Shown: positions 48,501 to 63,076, counted from the stretch's first letter. The stretch: 64,000 nt of DNA from Theobroma cacao (GCF_000208745.1 NC_030851.1:6320000-6383999); one strand, 5' to 3'. Made by a program: numbers and translations. Notes: generated by a model from the sequence alone, not told the origin.

Positions 48501-51500
48501 TTTGGGTAAGTAATTCAAAGCAGAGATTTATGATCTCCTCTTATTCATTGGTTTCTTAAAACAGCAATTAGATGTAGTGAATATTTCTGTTGATGTAGTG
48601 ATTTTAAGAGAAGTTTTAGCACATTAAGATTTTCTTTTGAGTGAAGTGCATGCTTTTTGAGATTTAAGAGTCTAGACTGATAATTACTGTCATTGGGATA
48701 AGTTATGTATTTGGCTAACTGTTGAAGTGTGGTGGTTATCGTAAGAAAACTTACTTTGAAATGGATTTGGTGGTCTAAAGGTCATCATCAGCTTAAGATT
48801 GTGCTTGTTAGAGGGTAAAAGACTTGTAGTCATCATCTGAGCCATAAGTGTTATTACATGGTGTCCTTGTGAGGTTGGGTTTAGGCTATGGCTTTGCCTC
48901 TATGAGGAGTGCTCATAACCATGCAGTGAGCCTATAAAGAAAGGCATATTATTGGTAAGTTTGCCCATTCATGTATTTCCTAGCATTGTGACCTTTGTAG
49001 GTAAGGGTGCCTCGGCCATGCCTTAGGTGACTTATCATTTTTGGTAATGCTTTTACCGTTTATCCATTTATGTTAAAAAGAGGTTATAAAGGTTGTCAGC
49101 ATGTGCTGGCTAATAGATTGGCTATTGTAAATAATTTAGTTTTTTAATTTCATAATGCTTTTGTTTGGGGGAGATGGAAGGGGACTTGGATTTGCTGAGA
49201 GTGATAAATGGTTATGGATAGCTTATTGGAGACATCTTATGTTTGTTGGGAGAATATATTTCTGAGTAGGGTAAAAAGTTATTTGTCCTTGTATGTCATT
49301 GAAGTCACTGTTACCCCATTCTAGTTTTTATGCTTATAGTGTGGTCAAACTTAGTGCATTCTAAGGCACCCGAGCATTTGGCTCATTGGTTGGTGCATGA
49401 TTCCCTGCCTAAAGAGCAGGATTCGAATCCCCCCTCCCCCAATTATAAAAAAAAAAAAAAAACTTAGTGCATTCTAAGGAAGAGCAGAAAAAAAATGTTA
49501 TTTTCTAACATTTTGGAGATATGGAAGTATGATCAGTCTTTATATATTATTGCAACTTATTTGTGTTTTTATGTTTATGATATTGGTGTTTAAATTTTGG
49601 AGTTTTCATATTATTGGTAGGTCCAAGTACCATGTGGGCATTTTTTTTGGCATTTTCATATTGATGCCACTTTTCTCTCATTTGTCTGCTATTCGGCCCT
49701 CATGCACATCAAGTTCTCTCATTCTTTTTTTTTTTTTGAAAAGTAGCAATAAGTTTTCTCTTTGATTTGTACTTGAATGTGAATATTGGCATTTATGAAC
49801 CTTTTATGCTAGAGAGCAGGTAAAAAATTCACCACTCACAAGTAAATGGGTCAGAAATCAAGATTAGATTTTGGCTTGGACGGATTTTTCCACTTACTAC
49901 CCAAAGCCTGCTGGTGAATACTATATTTCTTCTGCAACACTGAGAGCACTTGCTCTGCAGGTAGAAGAAATTTGTTAAGACTTTGTTGTAGACTGCACCA
50001 TCTATTTAATATCGAATTTACTGTGACAATGCCCATATTTGCTTGCTAACCTTTTGTACGGAGGACGTTTGAAAGAATAATGATATTTTCATGCTAAGTG
50101 TTTTATCTTCCTATATGTCTATATCTTGGACGGCCCTAACAATATCATGATACAGGGTAATGCCAATTGATTGCAAGGTATGTCTCATGAAAAATGATTA
50201 TAAGCTATTTCAGAAAAACAACCACCAATGTACTAAGTGCATGTTAAAGCAGTTGAGTAGATAGCCTTGTTAATCTGAAAAAGCATGCTCTGAAGTTGTT
50301 TATGCCTTCATGAATCTGACTTTAGACTAAAAAGAGATACTTGATCCAGTAATGCGAAGCAAGGAAACTTTAAGATTGCCTCTTGGAGTAGTGTACTGAC
50401 ATACTAGAGGTAAGAAGTAGTGGATTTTGCTGAACTTATTGTAGGATGTTGCTTTAGATTTAGAGCAGAGGGTGGCAGCTTACACATAGGAACGACACTA
50501 GTTGGCTAGAAGTTCTAGCTTTGGAGTCTGTTGAACAGAACCTGCAGACGTGGGGGAAAAACATTTGTAAGTGACTCTGGGTACTCTATAGGGAGGTTAT
50601 GATATTTGACTTGTAATGGTACTTCAGAGAGTATTTAACAGTATAGGATCTCAGTGGGGCAAAGGACACTCTGTGCAATTTAAACAGTGAGTATGATTTT
50701 CTTGAAGATCCTAAATTCTACCAATATCATCAAGGATGGTTTGATAGAATAGCTCAATATCTTGCATCCCTTCCAAATATTTTGAGGCATCCCTTAGGTG
50801 GTTGCTGTAATTTTTACGTTCGACATTAATAAAGATTGATATGCTACAGCTGTCTGGAAGATTCAAGTATGGATGCCTTCTATTAGCATAATGTTGCTAA
50901 AATTTCATCAAGTAGTTGCTCCTCTACTTGTGGAAAGAGTTCTGGTTCCTCATCATGCTATTTGGTGGAAAATCATGATGATGCAGCGGAAATTCATTTT
51001 AGAGTTGACTTGAGGCACCACCAATGTACTAATTTGGAGACACTGAGAGGGTTCTAGTGATAAGTCTTGTCAAGCTTCTAAATGTCATGATGGTTTCTAA
51101 GATCTTTGAAGTTACCTTTGACTGAGGAAGAAATACTGGGATGGTTTTCTATATTGATGGTTATACTAAAGGATATACTCATATACTCGGATGGTTTTCA
51201 TTTTCCATTATGCTGCAGTTTTCCTCAGACATTTTTTTCGTTTAGAAGTGCAAGAAGCTCCATTCTTAAGCTGATATCCGAGATGTAGCTGAAGTTTGAA
51301 ACATTTTTGTGGCATCATTTCTCCTCTATCTCATCTGGCTTGCTATAGGCACTAGAATTTTTCCTCAGCATTATGACTGGCTTCTATACACACCTTACAA
51401 TGTTCCATTCATGTACCTTTGGGCGCACATGCTAGGAACAATGCTTTGTGTTCCATGAGAAGTAACGGTAGCCCTGTGTGCTATTTTTGTAATACATCTT

Positions 51501-54500
51501 GCTATAAACTTGGTATGCATAGGCAAAATCAGTTATGTATACTTATAAATCTCTTTGCTTCGTCTGACCTGTTCTATTTTGATATGTTGACCTATACTCT
51601 TTAAACCAATTTCCAGCATCAAGGATGTAATTCTTGCTTTACAGTTTATCAAATGATAGTTGAGTGATATTCCAAAGCCCTCAAATAGGAAAGCTTAAGT
51701 TGCAATATTCTATACACCTGATAGATCAATTGAAACAAATTAACTTTTGGTGGATTTATGTTACATAACTTGCTACTTACATCATCTGTTCCTTATTCTG
51801 CAGATGCAAACAGAAAGGCATTAGCTCTAGGCCTTACTTTGTTGCAAGCAGATTTTTATGCTATGCACTAGAGGATAGGGATTTTTCCTTGTCTTTGTGG
51901 GGCAGCATCTATGTCTTAATGATATTTTGTGGAAAATGAGAAGCTGAGGTCCTTAAATGACTATTGAAGATTGAAAGATAATGGACTTCCTATTATCTGG
52001 CGGCATGACTTTCCATCCAATGGTCTTTGTCTTCCCTTCCATGCTTCACTTGATGATAACAAGGTAATCCAGGTTTGTTTCTTCTCTTTTTCTTTCTTTT
52101 CTTCGATGGTCCTCCTTTGGAAAGAATGCTGAATATGAATGTCAGCATCACAAGGCCATGGTTTCACTGTTTTGTTGGGTGATACATCCAATTTATGCCT
52201 ACGTTTTGTAGTTTTCCATGTACCTATTGCTATTTTACTAAGAAAGTTGAGACCTCCCTAGGGTGAGGAAAATGCCTTTGACTTTGAGGCATGGAGTCAC
52301 AATGTTAGAAGGTTTCTTTGGAGCCATAAAATCTAAAAACCATGTAGATGATCTCACTGATCAACCGTACTGCTACTAAGATAAAAAACACTTCATCTTT
52401 CTCGTGTACGCTGATGTTTATTAGACCTTTTACCAAGACAGTAATTTGCTACTTCGCCACCTCAACTGTTGTTATGCTCAAAGTATAATGAAAAATTCAG
52501 CTAGAAAAAATTGAAAAAACCTCAGTGATGGCTAATGACTGAGAAATCCAAGCATAATGAGACATGCAAAAATATTGGGTAAACCAAGAAGTGAAGTTGA
52601 ACGGTGCAATGAGACAAAAGTCGTGTGTATCCTAGGATTTATGTTTTTAATTTAAAAGGTATGTCTATTAGGAAGATAAAAGTCTTTATTTATATGTTCA
52701 AAATTCATTTCTTTTCTTACTTATATGAGATTTATGCAACTTTTTTCTTTGTATTTGTTTTTATATGTAGAGGAAAGACTCACTTTAGTTAGAGTTTATC
52801 TCGATTTTGGTATCTCTTATGAGGAGTTTTACGTTAGTGAAGTGTTAAGGTCTAATATCATTTGTCTCGAGGTTATACTTTAAACTCAAAAAACATGTTT
52901 ATTAATGAAGGATGAGTTTCGTAAATTTAAGATTTATTTTTTCATTTTTTATTGATGTGAAATTATTGATATATATAGATATTTTTAAAAATTGAATTAT
53001 GGATGTGTACATCGTTCATAGGGATTAGGGAGTGTTAATCGTACATGTCTTCTATGCTGCATTGCCTGGTTTGATGATACTCATTCCTTCAATAACTATG
53101 GTAAGGTTTTTTCCCCTTTCTTAACTCTATCACTAAACCAATCAAAGCTTAAACAAGCTAAACTCACAAGCTGTTAGCCAATTACTCCATTATATTCAAG
53201 AATACTTTGGTAAAATTCGTAACGCATGCCTAAGAGAAAGCAACCAAAAGTTGACATGATGAATATATGCACACTGCAACCCGCAATACAGTAAGATATA
53301 TGAAGTAAATTGGAGCAATTGATGGATCAAATTACCTTGACTTCTGAAGCAGGATTCATCAATTGATGATGTTCTTCTTTTAGCTTGTTGTAGCGTTCAA
53401 TAACAGATTTCATGCTGATAAAATGAACAAAACATCAGTATTCGAATTCAGTCATGGCACTTCATAATTTTTGCTACAATTTGTGAATATGACACTAATC
53501 TGAAGTAGGTAATATGGATGTAAGAGCCTAAATTATTTCATTTGCCACTATTTCCTACTAGTATATGTTGTGTATTGTACCTTATTAATTTTGTGAAAGG
53601 CTTAGGTGTTATTGAGCATTATTACAACAGGTGCTAATGCCTAACAATGGATGAAATGTTTTTACGTAAAAATAAAGAATGAAAAGTAATAAATGGTAAA
53701 TTAATGCAATCAGATACGCTGAAATAAATGATAAATTACTGCAAAGGTATCATCTTTAATTTTCAACAATAACCTAGTGTGTTCATAAAAAAAAAAAAAG
53801 ACCCTGACAAAGCTTTCATGGGCCTACCCCAACAGGTTAGCCTTTGATAAGCAATTTGGACGTGTGATATCTCCATGTTTTAGCGTAGCTTTTATTTTTG
53901 CTCAACCTCCTTGAGGTTCTTGCTAATATTGTTGTATTTTTCAAATCCCCTAATATCTACATTAGATGAAAAAGTAGTGCTTCTATTATAATTTATTCAT
54001 TTAAAAAATCTTAGTTAAAATTTTCAGACTTAATATCACCTCTAATAGCCTTATAGCATCTACCATGAGAAAGATAATATCGATATAACATACTTTTGGG
54101 AGACTTCCAAATCACATAACTAATGCAAGAATTTAAAAGATTTAAAATTTGTTTCCAAACATTTAATTTAATAGTTAGTATACGTATCTTTTGCTTAAAA
54201 AATTAAATTCGAATTTTCTTTCTTCTGTATAAAAAAAATGTTCATGCTATATGAGATAAAGGAAAATTAAATGCATGTACTAGAGCTGAAAATTATCATA
54301 TAACAACCTAATAATTAAGTTTTCAAAGCTGCATGATTGGTGCCAAAAGTATATAAGCATTAATAAATAATTTGCTTAATTATTAGGTCGTTAAATGGAA
54401 GTGAGGGCTTTTGTTTGAAGAACCAAGCAACATTCTTCACAATTCTTTTTTAATTAGGGGAAAGGGGATCAAACTTTTTTCTTAGGCAGGGGATCATGTA

Positions 54501-57500
54501 CTCATCAATGAGCTAAATGCTCAGATGTTATTCTTGACATCTTTTAGATCTTAATTAGATTTAAAATTAATTGAAGTGTTTATTCTTAATCTCCTTATAG
54601 TCATCTTCTATCTGATATGTGTATTGTTGTATACTGTAAGTTAGACAATACAGTTAAAGATACACTAAAACTTATTAGCATTTGACAAATGCATTCGAAT
54701 AGGTTAATTTTTCATTTTGCTATTTCTAACAGAAAAGTAAAGTCATAATACAGTTGCTCAGCAAAAAGGTAATATCGTATGGTATAACATAAAACAAAAA
54801 GGAGCGACTAATTAATAAAGTGCAAGTCTTTTGTCGAATATTCTCACTAAAAAATTATGGTAAGAACTAAGAAGTACAATTAAAGAATTAATTTAATTGT
54901 TTTGGTTCTTTATTTTTTTCCCTCTTTGATAAATACCTGAATCCCCTGCATAGTCAGGTAATTTAAATATTATCTCACTTTGGTGCATGTACGGTGTAAT
55001 AATAAGGGACAAATTCCATAAACAAATATAAAAATTAAAATACACGTGATTAACCTACAACATTGCAAAAGGTCATTAATATTTTTGTTGAATGACGAGG
55101 ACAGCTCTTACTGATGGATGATTGACTCATCAATGGAGGAGGGGGAAAGATCAAGTAGGAGAAGGCAAATGCATGTTGGTTCAGTAACAGCGCTAACGGT
55201 CAATAGCTAACTTTCGTGGAGTAATCTTGTAATTAGTTACTAATTTTTTCATGGTATTGCCTTTTGAAAATCTAATGTAGCTACAAAAATAAGCAATATT
55301 TCTGGCAATGGATTACTAACTGTACATGTTCGATTTTAGTTAACGCATTATTATTTGTTTCATAGAATCAAAACAAGTATATAACAATTATATCACACGG
55401 AAAGCAGTAAAAGTAACTTAGAGTACATGGTAGGATCTATAAGTTATTTTTACCTTTGTGATGTTTTAAAGAGTTTGGTTTAGTGGATCAAATATGAAGA
55501 TTGTTAAAGGGTTTTCATCTTAATATTTTTTTGAAATATACGTGCTTTACCTTTTCTCTCTTTTTTAAGAAAATACATGACATATTAGTAAGTGTTACTA
55601 AGCTCTACTATTCAAAACATCCACACACTATCCAATATACATAGTGGTACAAAGTATTTTTCTCACAATGCTTAATAAGTTGATCGTCCCATAAAGAACG
55701 TGTACTTTCTATCATGAACATGTTTCTCTATAAAGAACGTGTTCTCCCCAAATGTGCTCTTCCTATTTATCCAATAATCACTTTTTACCAATTGCTCTTA
55801 AGAAAAAGTTTTTACTAGGTGTATATATAGCAGCTTGACAATTCAGTAGTGTAATTAGAAATTCATTAGATTATTCTCTGAAGGCTATCTCAAGCTCTTC
55901 CTAAATACTCTATCTCTTCAGCTCTTTCCAACTTATTGTCTACCATGCTCCGCCATCAAGCCTCCTTCACCTCTTGCCACAATGCACTTTAACACTTTAA
56001 AGACTACTCCAATCTTTCTTTCTGTTGTCTTTAATGTATCTCACTTTACTTGTTGAAACACATCCTCTCTCTTTACTTGAAGAACCCTTTATACTAACTA
56101 AACATGTAGCTAAGTTAATAGTGGAATCTATCATGGGTTACAGATCAATGCTTCAACTAACCTTCGTTCAACTCTGCTATTACCTACACTTCAAATTGGA
56201 AGGGAAAATCATAGCAATATGATAATCTTGATGGCAATTTGGTGAGAAAGACATCTTTCCATATCTTCCATCCTCACCTCACGCCTTCCTATGTTTTCGA
56301 ACTGTTAGATTCACACTTTGTAATATATTTACTTATTTTTCAAACATTTCCCCCCCAAACATTAGGCTGTGAGAAATCATTTCTTGTAATTTTTTCATTA
56401 GTTTGGGAGGGAAGGGATGCAACCATTTACCTGCCTGAATCTTGCATATTATCAGTTATATGAATGTTTTAATTTCTCCAAAAGGATTTTCTAAGAGTTT
56501 GATATCAGTTGTGTGTAATTATTGAGTTTTTTATTTTTTATATTTCATTTCTCTTTCTTTACACAAGATATAAGTTAAGTCAGGAATTTCAGCCCAACCC
56601 TAATTCAGTTCAGAATGATGTGTCATCATCAAGTGCAGTGCTATGTACTTTCCATAGTCCTGGCAATTGGTATAAAGCAATCAAAGCGAGCCTCAATTTA
56701 TATAAAACGCACAATATTCATTTGTATTGAAGAATTATATACCTAAAAGTTTCACTTTTATGGATTACCATGAAAAGAATATATAATTTTGGAAGGACGA
56801 TGTACTAAAAAGTTCACATCTATGGATTACAAGATGCATAATTTTTACTTCTCTATGAAACAATTATGTTCAATTTTGTGTTACATTTTAGCTCATTAAT
56901 TCATTTTAATCAAATATAATTTTACTTGGTAGAATTTGTTTTTGTTTTATAACAAATTTTTTAAAAAGTAAAGATTGACACTACAATAAATTTGACTTAA
57001 TACAACACATTTTTAAAATGTGTTACAAAAAATATTTTTAATAATACTTTTTTTTATGATTTTTAGAAGATTTTTTTATATCTAATTTTACTGTATAAAT
57101 ATTTAGATGCATTATGAATAAAATGTAATGATAGAAATTACATACACTAGCCAAAGTTACATTTTTTTATATTGCTACTAAATGTGAAAAAAGTGAAACT
57201 AAAAATTTAAATAGTTACATTTTTTTTAAAATTTTACTATATAAAAAAATATCGTCTAAAGTAGTATGATTAAAACTCAATTTTTTTTGTAGTGTGAGAA
57301 GCAAGCTACAAAAGTAAAAAAGCAGTAGCTTTAACTAAAGCTTTATTAACTTATTGCCTTAAATAGAAATGTCTGGTCGGTCTCAATTTTGGGATCGGAT
57401 TTTTAAGCCAAGAACTTCCCTTTGGATGGAGAAGATTGTCAGCATAATTAATTATATTGTTGTAAAAATGAGATATGAATATCTTTTCTTTTTCCCTAAA

Positions 57501-58921
57501 AAGAAAATGCCCAAGAAATGTTACTGTACTGAATCTCCAGACTCCAGGCACTGGATTCATTGACCGGATGTTTCACAGTTTTAAATTGCTCAATCGCTTA
57601 AGCTGCAAACTATATGATCCTCCAAAACACAAAAATCATTCTATTTGATTTTTCTCTCAACAACTCTAACCAAGATATCAACAACCCTTTTAGCATTAAC
57701 CAAAGGCACAGCCCACTTGATACTAAAGAATGGAGAAGACCATGCATCTACCCTCTCCAGCAACAGACTGATGTAAGCCAAGATTTTCAACCACCACCCT
57801 CAAATTTTTCTTTCTTTTCTGTCCAAGTGTGTATATATATTCCCCCTGTGAAATTTTTGGACTCCTTACTAGATTTTCAGGAGTTGAAAATTCCCTTTAT
57901 TTTCGTGGAGAAAGAGACCTTCACAGGAAGCTCATCTTAAGTCTCTTTTGTATTGAAACACATGCATAACAATGCATCAATATCAATATGCGTAAATCCT
58001 AAAATTCTTAAAGAAAAAAACTAGTCAAAGGTATGAAGTAATTGCAAGCCTATCCATTATGGGACAATAAAGGCAAACAATTTTGTAATATCTAGTTTAC
58101 AGGCAACATGCTAAGGTTCCAATTTTTCTTCATACCATTTTCTCCAATGAATGAAAGTAAACTAAGGACATTATAGTTGTATGTAAGATTATAAGCACAT
58201 TTGCCACTCTTTGAACTCAGGAAGAGAAGATGAAGAAGGATGGTAAACTGAGGTCATCAGAATGAGGATCACTGATCCTCTTAATACTTAACACTATTTG
58301 TTAATATTGGTGTTTTCTACACTCCAAAGAAAAACGAGAATCACAGTTAGTTTAAAGATGAAGTTTCATAAGCTTCCAGAGGTACATATATAAACGCAAT
58401 GATAAAACATTCATACTATAAATAGATGCTTGCAGTCTTACACGTACAGATGCTTATGAAGCCTTTCCTTGTCTCTTGATATATTTTAAAGTTTGCTTTT
58501 TCCATCCATGTTAATTTGCATTCGGATGATTTCCTTTGTACTTAAAAACATTGTTAGTATGAACTTCGATTTGTAAGTAAAAAGATATGTTAAGGTAGGA
58601 AAGGGGAAAGTTTGTTTTGTGATTAGAACTTGCTCATTTCCATTAAAAGAAAATGATCGAATTATAACATGCAATATCTTTTATGTTTTTGAGTTTCTGC
58701 TTCATTATCTACATAATCTCAAACTTCCCAACTTAATATTTGCATGCATGTTAACAACAATGGAGGGAGACCATCAACTTCCTAGATCAAAAGGTGGCAA
58801 ACTCTATTTCATGTTAACCTTAAAAAGAAGGGGGAGAAAAGCCAATCCGTATCCTATAGTAGTATTAAATATTATTTCTATATAAATCTAAACACCCAAA
58901 AAAAAGAAATTTAATTTACTA

Positions 58922-58954
<33 letters not shown>

Positions 58955-59264
58955 TAAAAGCAAAAGAACATGAGATAAAAAGAAGAAAAGATCAGATAAA
59001 GAGAAGATAACAAAGATTAAATAAACAAAAATGTCATAAATAACACACAAAAAGAAAAGGATTGTGAGAAAGAGAATCTGACCTAGTGCTGGCATAATCA
59101 TAGAGCTTGCTGGTGCTGGAAAAGATAATCAATCCGACTTCAGCGTCGCAAAGGATCGATAACTCCCTAGCCTTCTTCAACAATCCATTCCTTCTCTTTG
59201 AGAAAGTCACTTGCCTGCTTGTTGAATTGTCAATCCTTCGGATCACAATCTTTCCTCTACCCAT
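45580..59264 (-). CDS. MADS-box transcription factor, AGL17 clade (MIKCc type)
   Basis: Seven coding exons on the minus strand (59264-59083, 53414-53336, 47459-47398, 46370-46271, 46171-46130, 46044-45961, 45738-45580) join in phase to 235 codons plus stop. The exon sizes are typical of MIKC genes. The MADS domain (1-60) starts [20 protein letters not shown] and has [20 protein letters not shown]. The I region has [20 protein letters not shown]. The K domain (about 88-175) includes [17 protein letters not shown] and [20 protein letters not shown]. The tail ends [18 protein letters not shown]. By recall this places it with AGL16, AGL17, AGL21 and ANR1, nuclear DNA-binding dimers linked to root growth, nitrate response, stomata and flowering time. 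Introns 1 (59082-53415) and 2 (53335-47460) are unusually long and contain SINEs and a MITE. Confidence 0.95.
47951..48298. mobile_element. Possible MITE in MADS intron 2
   Basis: The left end TGTGTTTGATAGGAAGGAAG and the reverse complement of the right end (ATTAGTTTGGAAGAAAGAAA) are similar, and the purine-rich left half mirrors the pyrimidine-rich right half. About 350 bases, non-coding. The termini resemble hAT-type MITEs; no clear duplication was found. Confidence 0.4.
49367..49460 (+). mobile_element. SINE, tRNA-like, copy A (youngest)
   Basis: This 94-base element lies in MADS intron 2. It has an A-box-like TGGCTCATTGGTTGG at about 49379 and the box-B-like GGATTCGAATCC at 49419-49430, 40 bases apart as in tRNA promoters. 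A C-rich stretch, AATTAT and an A tail of about 14 follow. It is flanked by a perfect 19-base duplication AACTTAGTGCATTCTAAGG (49348-49366 and 49461-49479). An intact duplication and an uninterrupted tail indicate a recent insertion. Confidence 0.92.
54442..54529 (-). mobile_element. SINE, tRNA-like, copy C (old)
   Basis: On the minus strand it reads CATCTGAGCATTTAGCTCAT, then GATCCCCTGCCTAAG, and a decayed box B (TTTGATCCCC). It ends in CCCCTAATTAAAAAAG. The flanks ATTCTTCACA (54432-54441) and ATTCTTGACA (54530-54539) are an imperfect duplication. Same family as the copies at 49367 and 32447; lies in MADS intron 1. Confidence 0.75.
58921..58947. repeat. (TA)n microsatellite
   Basis: About 13 TA units in MADS intron 1, some 140 bases downstream of the end of exon 1. 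Confidence 0.95.
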
Positions 59265-60360
59265 CTCTCTTTCCTTTCTCCTTTGATATTATAAAAGAAA
59301 AACCTTAGGGTTACTCCCTCGCTTTTCTCTTTTCCTAGATCGCCCCAATTCCAGTCCAACAAAACCTCAAAAATGTCATCAAATCAATGTAGAAAAACAA
59401 AAAATAAAAATAAACCCCCCAAAGCCAAACAAATATACCAAGAATAATAACAGTGCTAATTAAACCCAAGTCAAATAGGGAAATATGATTTTTCGGCTTT
59501 AAAAAAAGATTTAGAGATATATTTGCAAAGAAATATAAAAGACAAAAGCTTACTTGTTTTAGAGCTAATTATGGAGATGGTGAGCTGAAAGATAACAGAG
59601 AGAGACGCAAGCTTTTTTTTTTNTTTTTTGGGGGGGGGGGGGGGGCGGCGCGGTGAAGAAAGCTTTTGAGAAAGGAAAAAAATGAAACCCAAAAGGGAAA
59701 ATATATTTATGCTTTAAATGGAAAGCTGAAAGCGGTTTTCTAGCATGAGTAAAACCTCTCTTTAGACAAAAAACATGGAGCCCGAAACTGCTTAGCGGTT
59801 TCACTGTGGAACCTCATATGTGGGTCCTTAAGCACACTCTCGAGAGTGCCTAGATATTTTTACTACTCGCTTATATGGAGTGGCACCTGTCGTGGTGAAT
59901 CAAACAAAGTCGTGTTGACCTCCGCGGGAGAATCGGGGGAACTATTGGAGCAGCAGAGATAGATTTCTATAGACATGCGTCGGATTGGAAACGCGAGTAG
60001 CGTAATATTGTACTCGAGAGGGTATGAGAAGAAGTATTCTCGGACTTTCGGAGTACCCCAGGATTCGTGGGTAGAGGGTGTGGAAGTAGTGGAAAAGTGG
60101 AAGCAATAGCACTGCAATATTGACGTATAGATTATTGACACGTTTGACAACAAAACCGAGGTCCTTGCTATTATTTTAATTTCAGGCTTTTAGCCGTTCT
60201 CGGATTGGTTGGAGAGAGAATTGCCCCACTCCTTCTATTATTGACAAATGTATCAATTTTCTTTGGTGGATTTTGAGCTTGTAGGGTTTCCACATGCATA
60301 ATTTTTTTTTCAATTTTTATTCTCATTTCAATGAAAATCAAGACTTTAATCAATCATAAT
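59265..60360. other. Upstream region of the MADS-box gene
   Basis: Presumed leader and promoter. It contains a T run with an ambiguous base (59623) next to a run of 16 G (59630-59645). It also contains a perfect palindrome CACTCTCGAGAGTG at 59835-59848 and a less AT-rich patch (59820-60180) with a 96-codon minus-strand ORF that matches nothing known. A leader intron is possible but not defined. Confidence 0.5.
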
Positions 60361-62059
60361 GAGTTAAGCCAAATCCCACCTTGATATAATGATTAAGAGA
60401 TTAGTTGGACGGTGATTTAAATTTACGTGTGACAGAAGTTAAATTTATAGTTAATATCATTTAATTTAATCAGTTGAATTTGAAATTATCGTTTAATTTT
60501 ATTCGTATTCGAGTTTATTATTATTAAATTGAAAGAACAAGCAGGTGTGAACAGATTAAGTAAACCAAAATTAATAAAAAATCTTATCACCAATAATAAT
60601 TAATGAATTTTTTTATTAAATTTGGTTTGGAGCAGGGAAGGTCTTATTTGATATCAGTGAAGAGGAAGAGGAGGAGTTAAAAGTTATCTCAATTTGTTTG
60701 GGGTTTTTAAAAATATATATAGAGATAAAGGAAATTTAAAGAGTAAATGAGATTGCGCATATCTTTAAAAAAAAAAATTGCACAAAAAAAAATAAAAATT
60801 ATTTTGAAATAAATCTAAAAAGAACAACTATAAGAGAAATATAAGAGAAAGTATTTAGAGGGAGTAAGAAGATCTTATTCAAGTGTGTTTTTACAAATGG
60901 AGTGAGAGATCTATTTATAGGCCAACAACCTTTGAATTATAGTCCTGATTTAATTCTATATAAGAGTTCAAATCATATTACATTTCTTGTATCTTGCTTA
61001 TTGGGCTGTTTCACTTAGTTTGTACTTCATTCACTTATTTGTTCATAACAAAAATAAAAGAGCAAATGAGATTTGAACCTTAAGAGGCTTCTTAAGAGAA
61101 TAAAACTCCTCAAGTTAAACTTAGCTCTTAATTATACCAAAATGATAATCACTAACAATTTAAGTTATTCTGGTAACAAAAAAATAGCTTGATCATATTT
61201 TCAATTTCAAAACTATTTTCATAGCAAAAGGAAAGAAAGAATGTGAGGTTGATAATTTATATACTCTATGTATGTATAATCAGCTGTTGGAGTTAACAAA
61301 AGATGGGAATATATACATAAGTAGATAATTATGTAATAAAGGAACTACAAATTATATGAGGAATATTAAATAAGGCAATATAAAGTGGCTTACCATATAT
61401 CTTAAAATGTGCTTTAATTACAATATTAATTATGTACATTAATAAATTAACTTCAATCACTCAAAACTGTCTAAAGGCTTAAAATGCCTAAGGAGTATGC
61501 AGCATGAATTGGGTGGCTTAGAAAACTAGTGCAATTAATGCTTGGCAATCTATGGTCGAGGGCAATAATTTAAGTTTGAAGCCTTTCGCTCCAATTTCCC
61601 ATATAGATCAGTACAAAGTTAAATATAGAAAAAGAAGGGAGTTGATCATGCAGGTGAGCAAGTTGGTCTGCAAGTGGCAAACTGCGTCGAAGAAAAATAT
61701 ACGCATGGAAGTCCAAAATGTTTGCAACTAAAGTTGGTTTTTTTCGACTTCAATAAGGTTTCCTAAAGAGGGAAACTGAGGCATGTGTAAGCAAAATCTT
61801 CCAAGAAAAGGCTCATATCTGGCTCTTTCTTGCAACCAGCTTGTTGGTTGGGAGTTGCAACTATCAATGAGCAACCTCCCATCTGATTTCCAAGGAAAAA
61901 AAAGGGGAAATTGAAGAGAGAAGAGACAGAGAGAGAGAAACAATTTTTATTTTATGGATTACACTGTTCAATTCGGTATTAATAGCAACAACTACTTCCC
62001 TTCACATTTTCTTGTGAACAGAATAACTTCCACTTGCATTTGTTTTTTAAATTGAAGAG

Positions 62060-62104
<45 letters not shown>

Positions 62105-62132
62105 NTATCTCAAGAGATTAATATATATATAT

Positions 62133-62166
<34 letters not shown>

Positions 62167-63076
62167 GTAGAATTTCGTCTTAAATGGAAAATGATGAAAG
62201 CAGAACATATTCTTCATGCATGTGTTCTAATTGCTCTAAGTTTGTATGATCTTAAGTTTATTCTCTTTGCATATTATAGAGAAAATAATAGAACCTATTA
62301 TAACTTGGGGAAAGCCTTGATCTGCTAATATCCATTCTTTTAGACTCTAGAGGAATGAAATATCCCCCACTCTTTACTTCTTTTACATCTTCCGGAAATA
62401 TGCGCATAATTGCAGTCAAGTTTTGAAAGATTAGTGCATTGATTAATAATAATATTAACCTATTTCCACTTGATTAAAAAATGTCATCATAATCTTCTTT
62501 TTAAATGGATTTGTGAAATTTTTATAATATATGTCCAACAAAGCATATACTGCTACTAACTTAATACTCAACTTTACCAACATTTTGAACCAGGAAAAAA
62601 AAAAATAGCAACATGAGACGCAAAAAGGTTTCTACTTATAATATGTTATTTTAAGCCAAGTGCCTTATGCCTAGCTTGTATGATGGCTAAAATGCTACAA
62701 GTAAATATATACATTTTGCAGGATTTGGAATCTGTAAATGGCAATTTAAAATATAAACACCCATTTTGATTGCATGAACTAAAGTAAAGTGGTGGCCCAA
62801 GATGATGTAAAAGGCTCTACAGAATGAATCCCTGGTGTAGGTAGCATTTGGTGCCCTTGCAACTACAATAATATTAGTAAATCAAAATTACTAGTTAATT
62901 AGCAGTTCTGTACCAAAATAAAACATTGAAAAATGATGTATTTTCTATGGGACATATGAAAGCCTATTCATAAAAGTCCAATGTAATACTTAATTAATTA
63001 GGAAATATGAATGCATAGATTCTTCCCAATTAGGAGTGTTAATATAGTAGTAGAATTAAATATATGTTTTTTTTAG

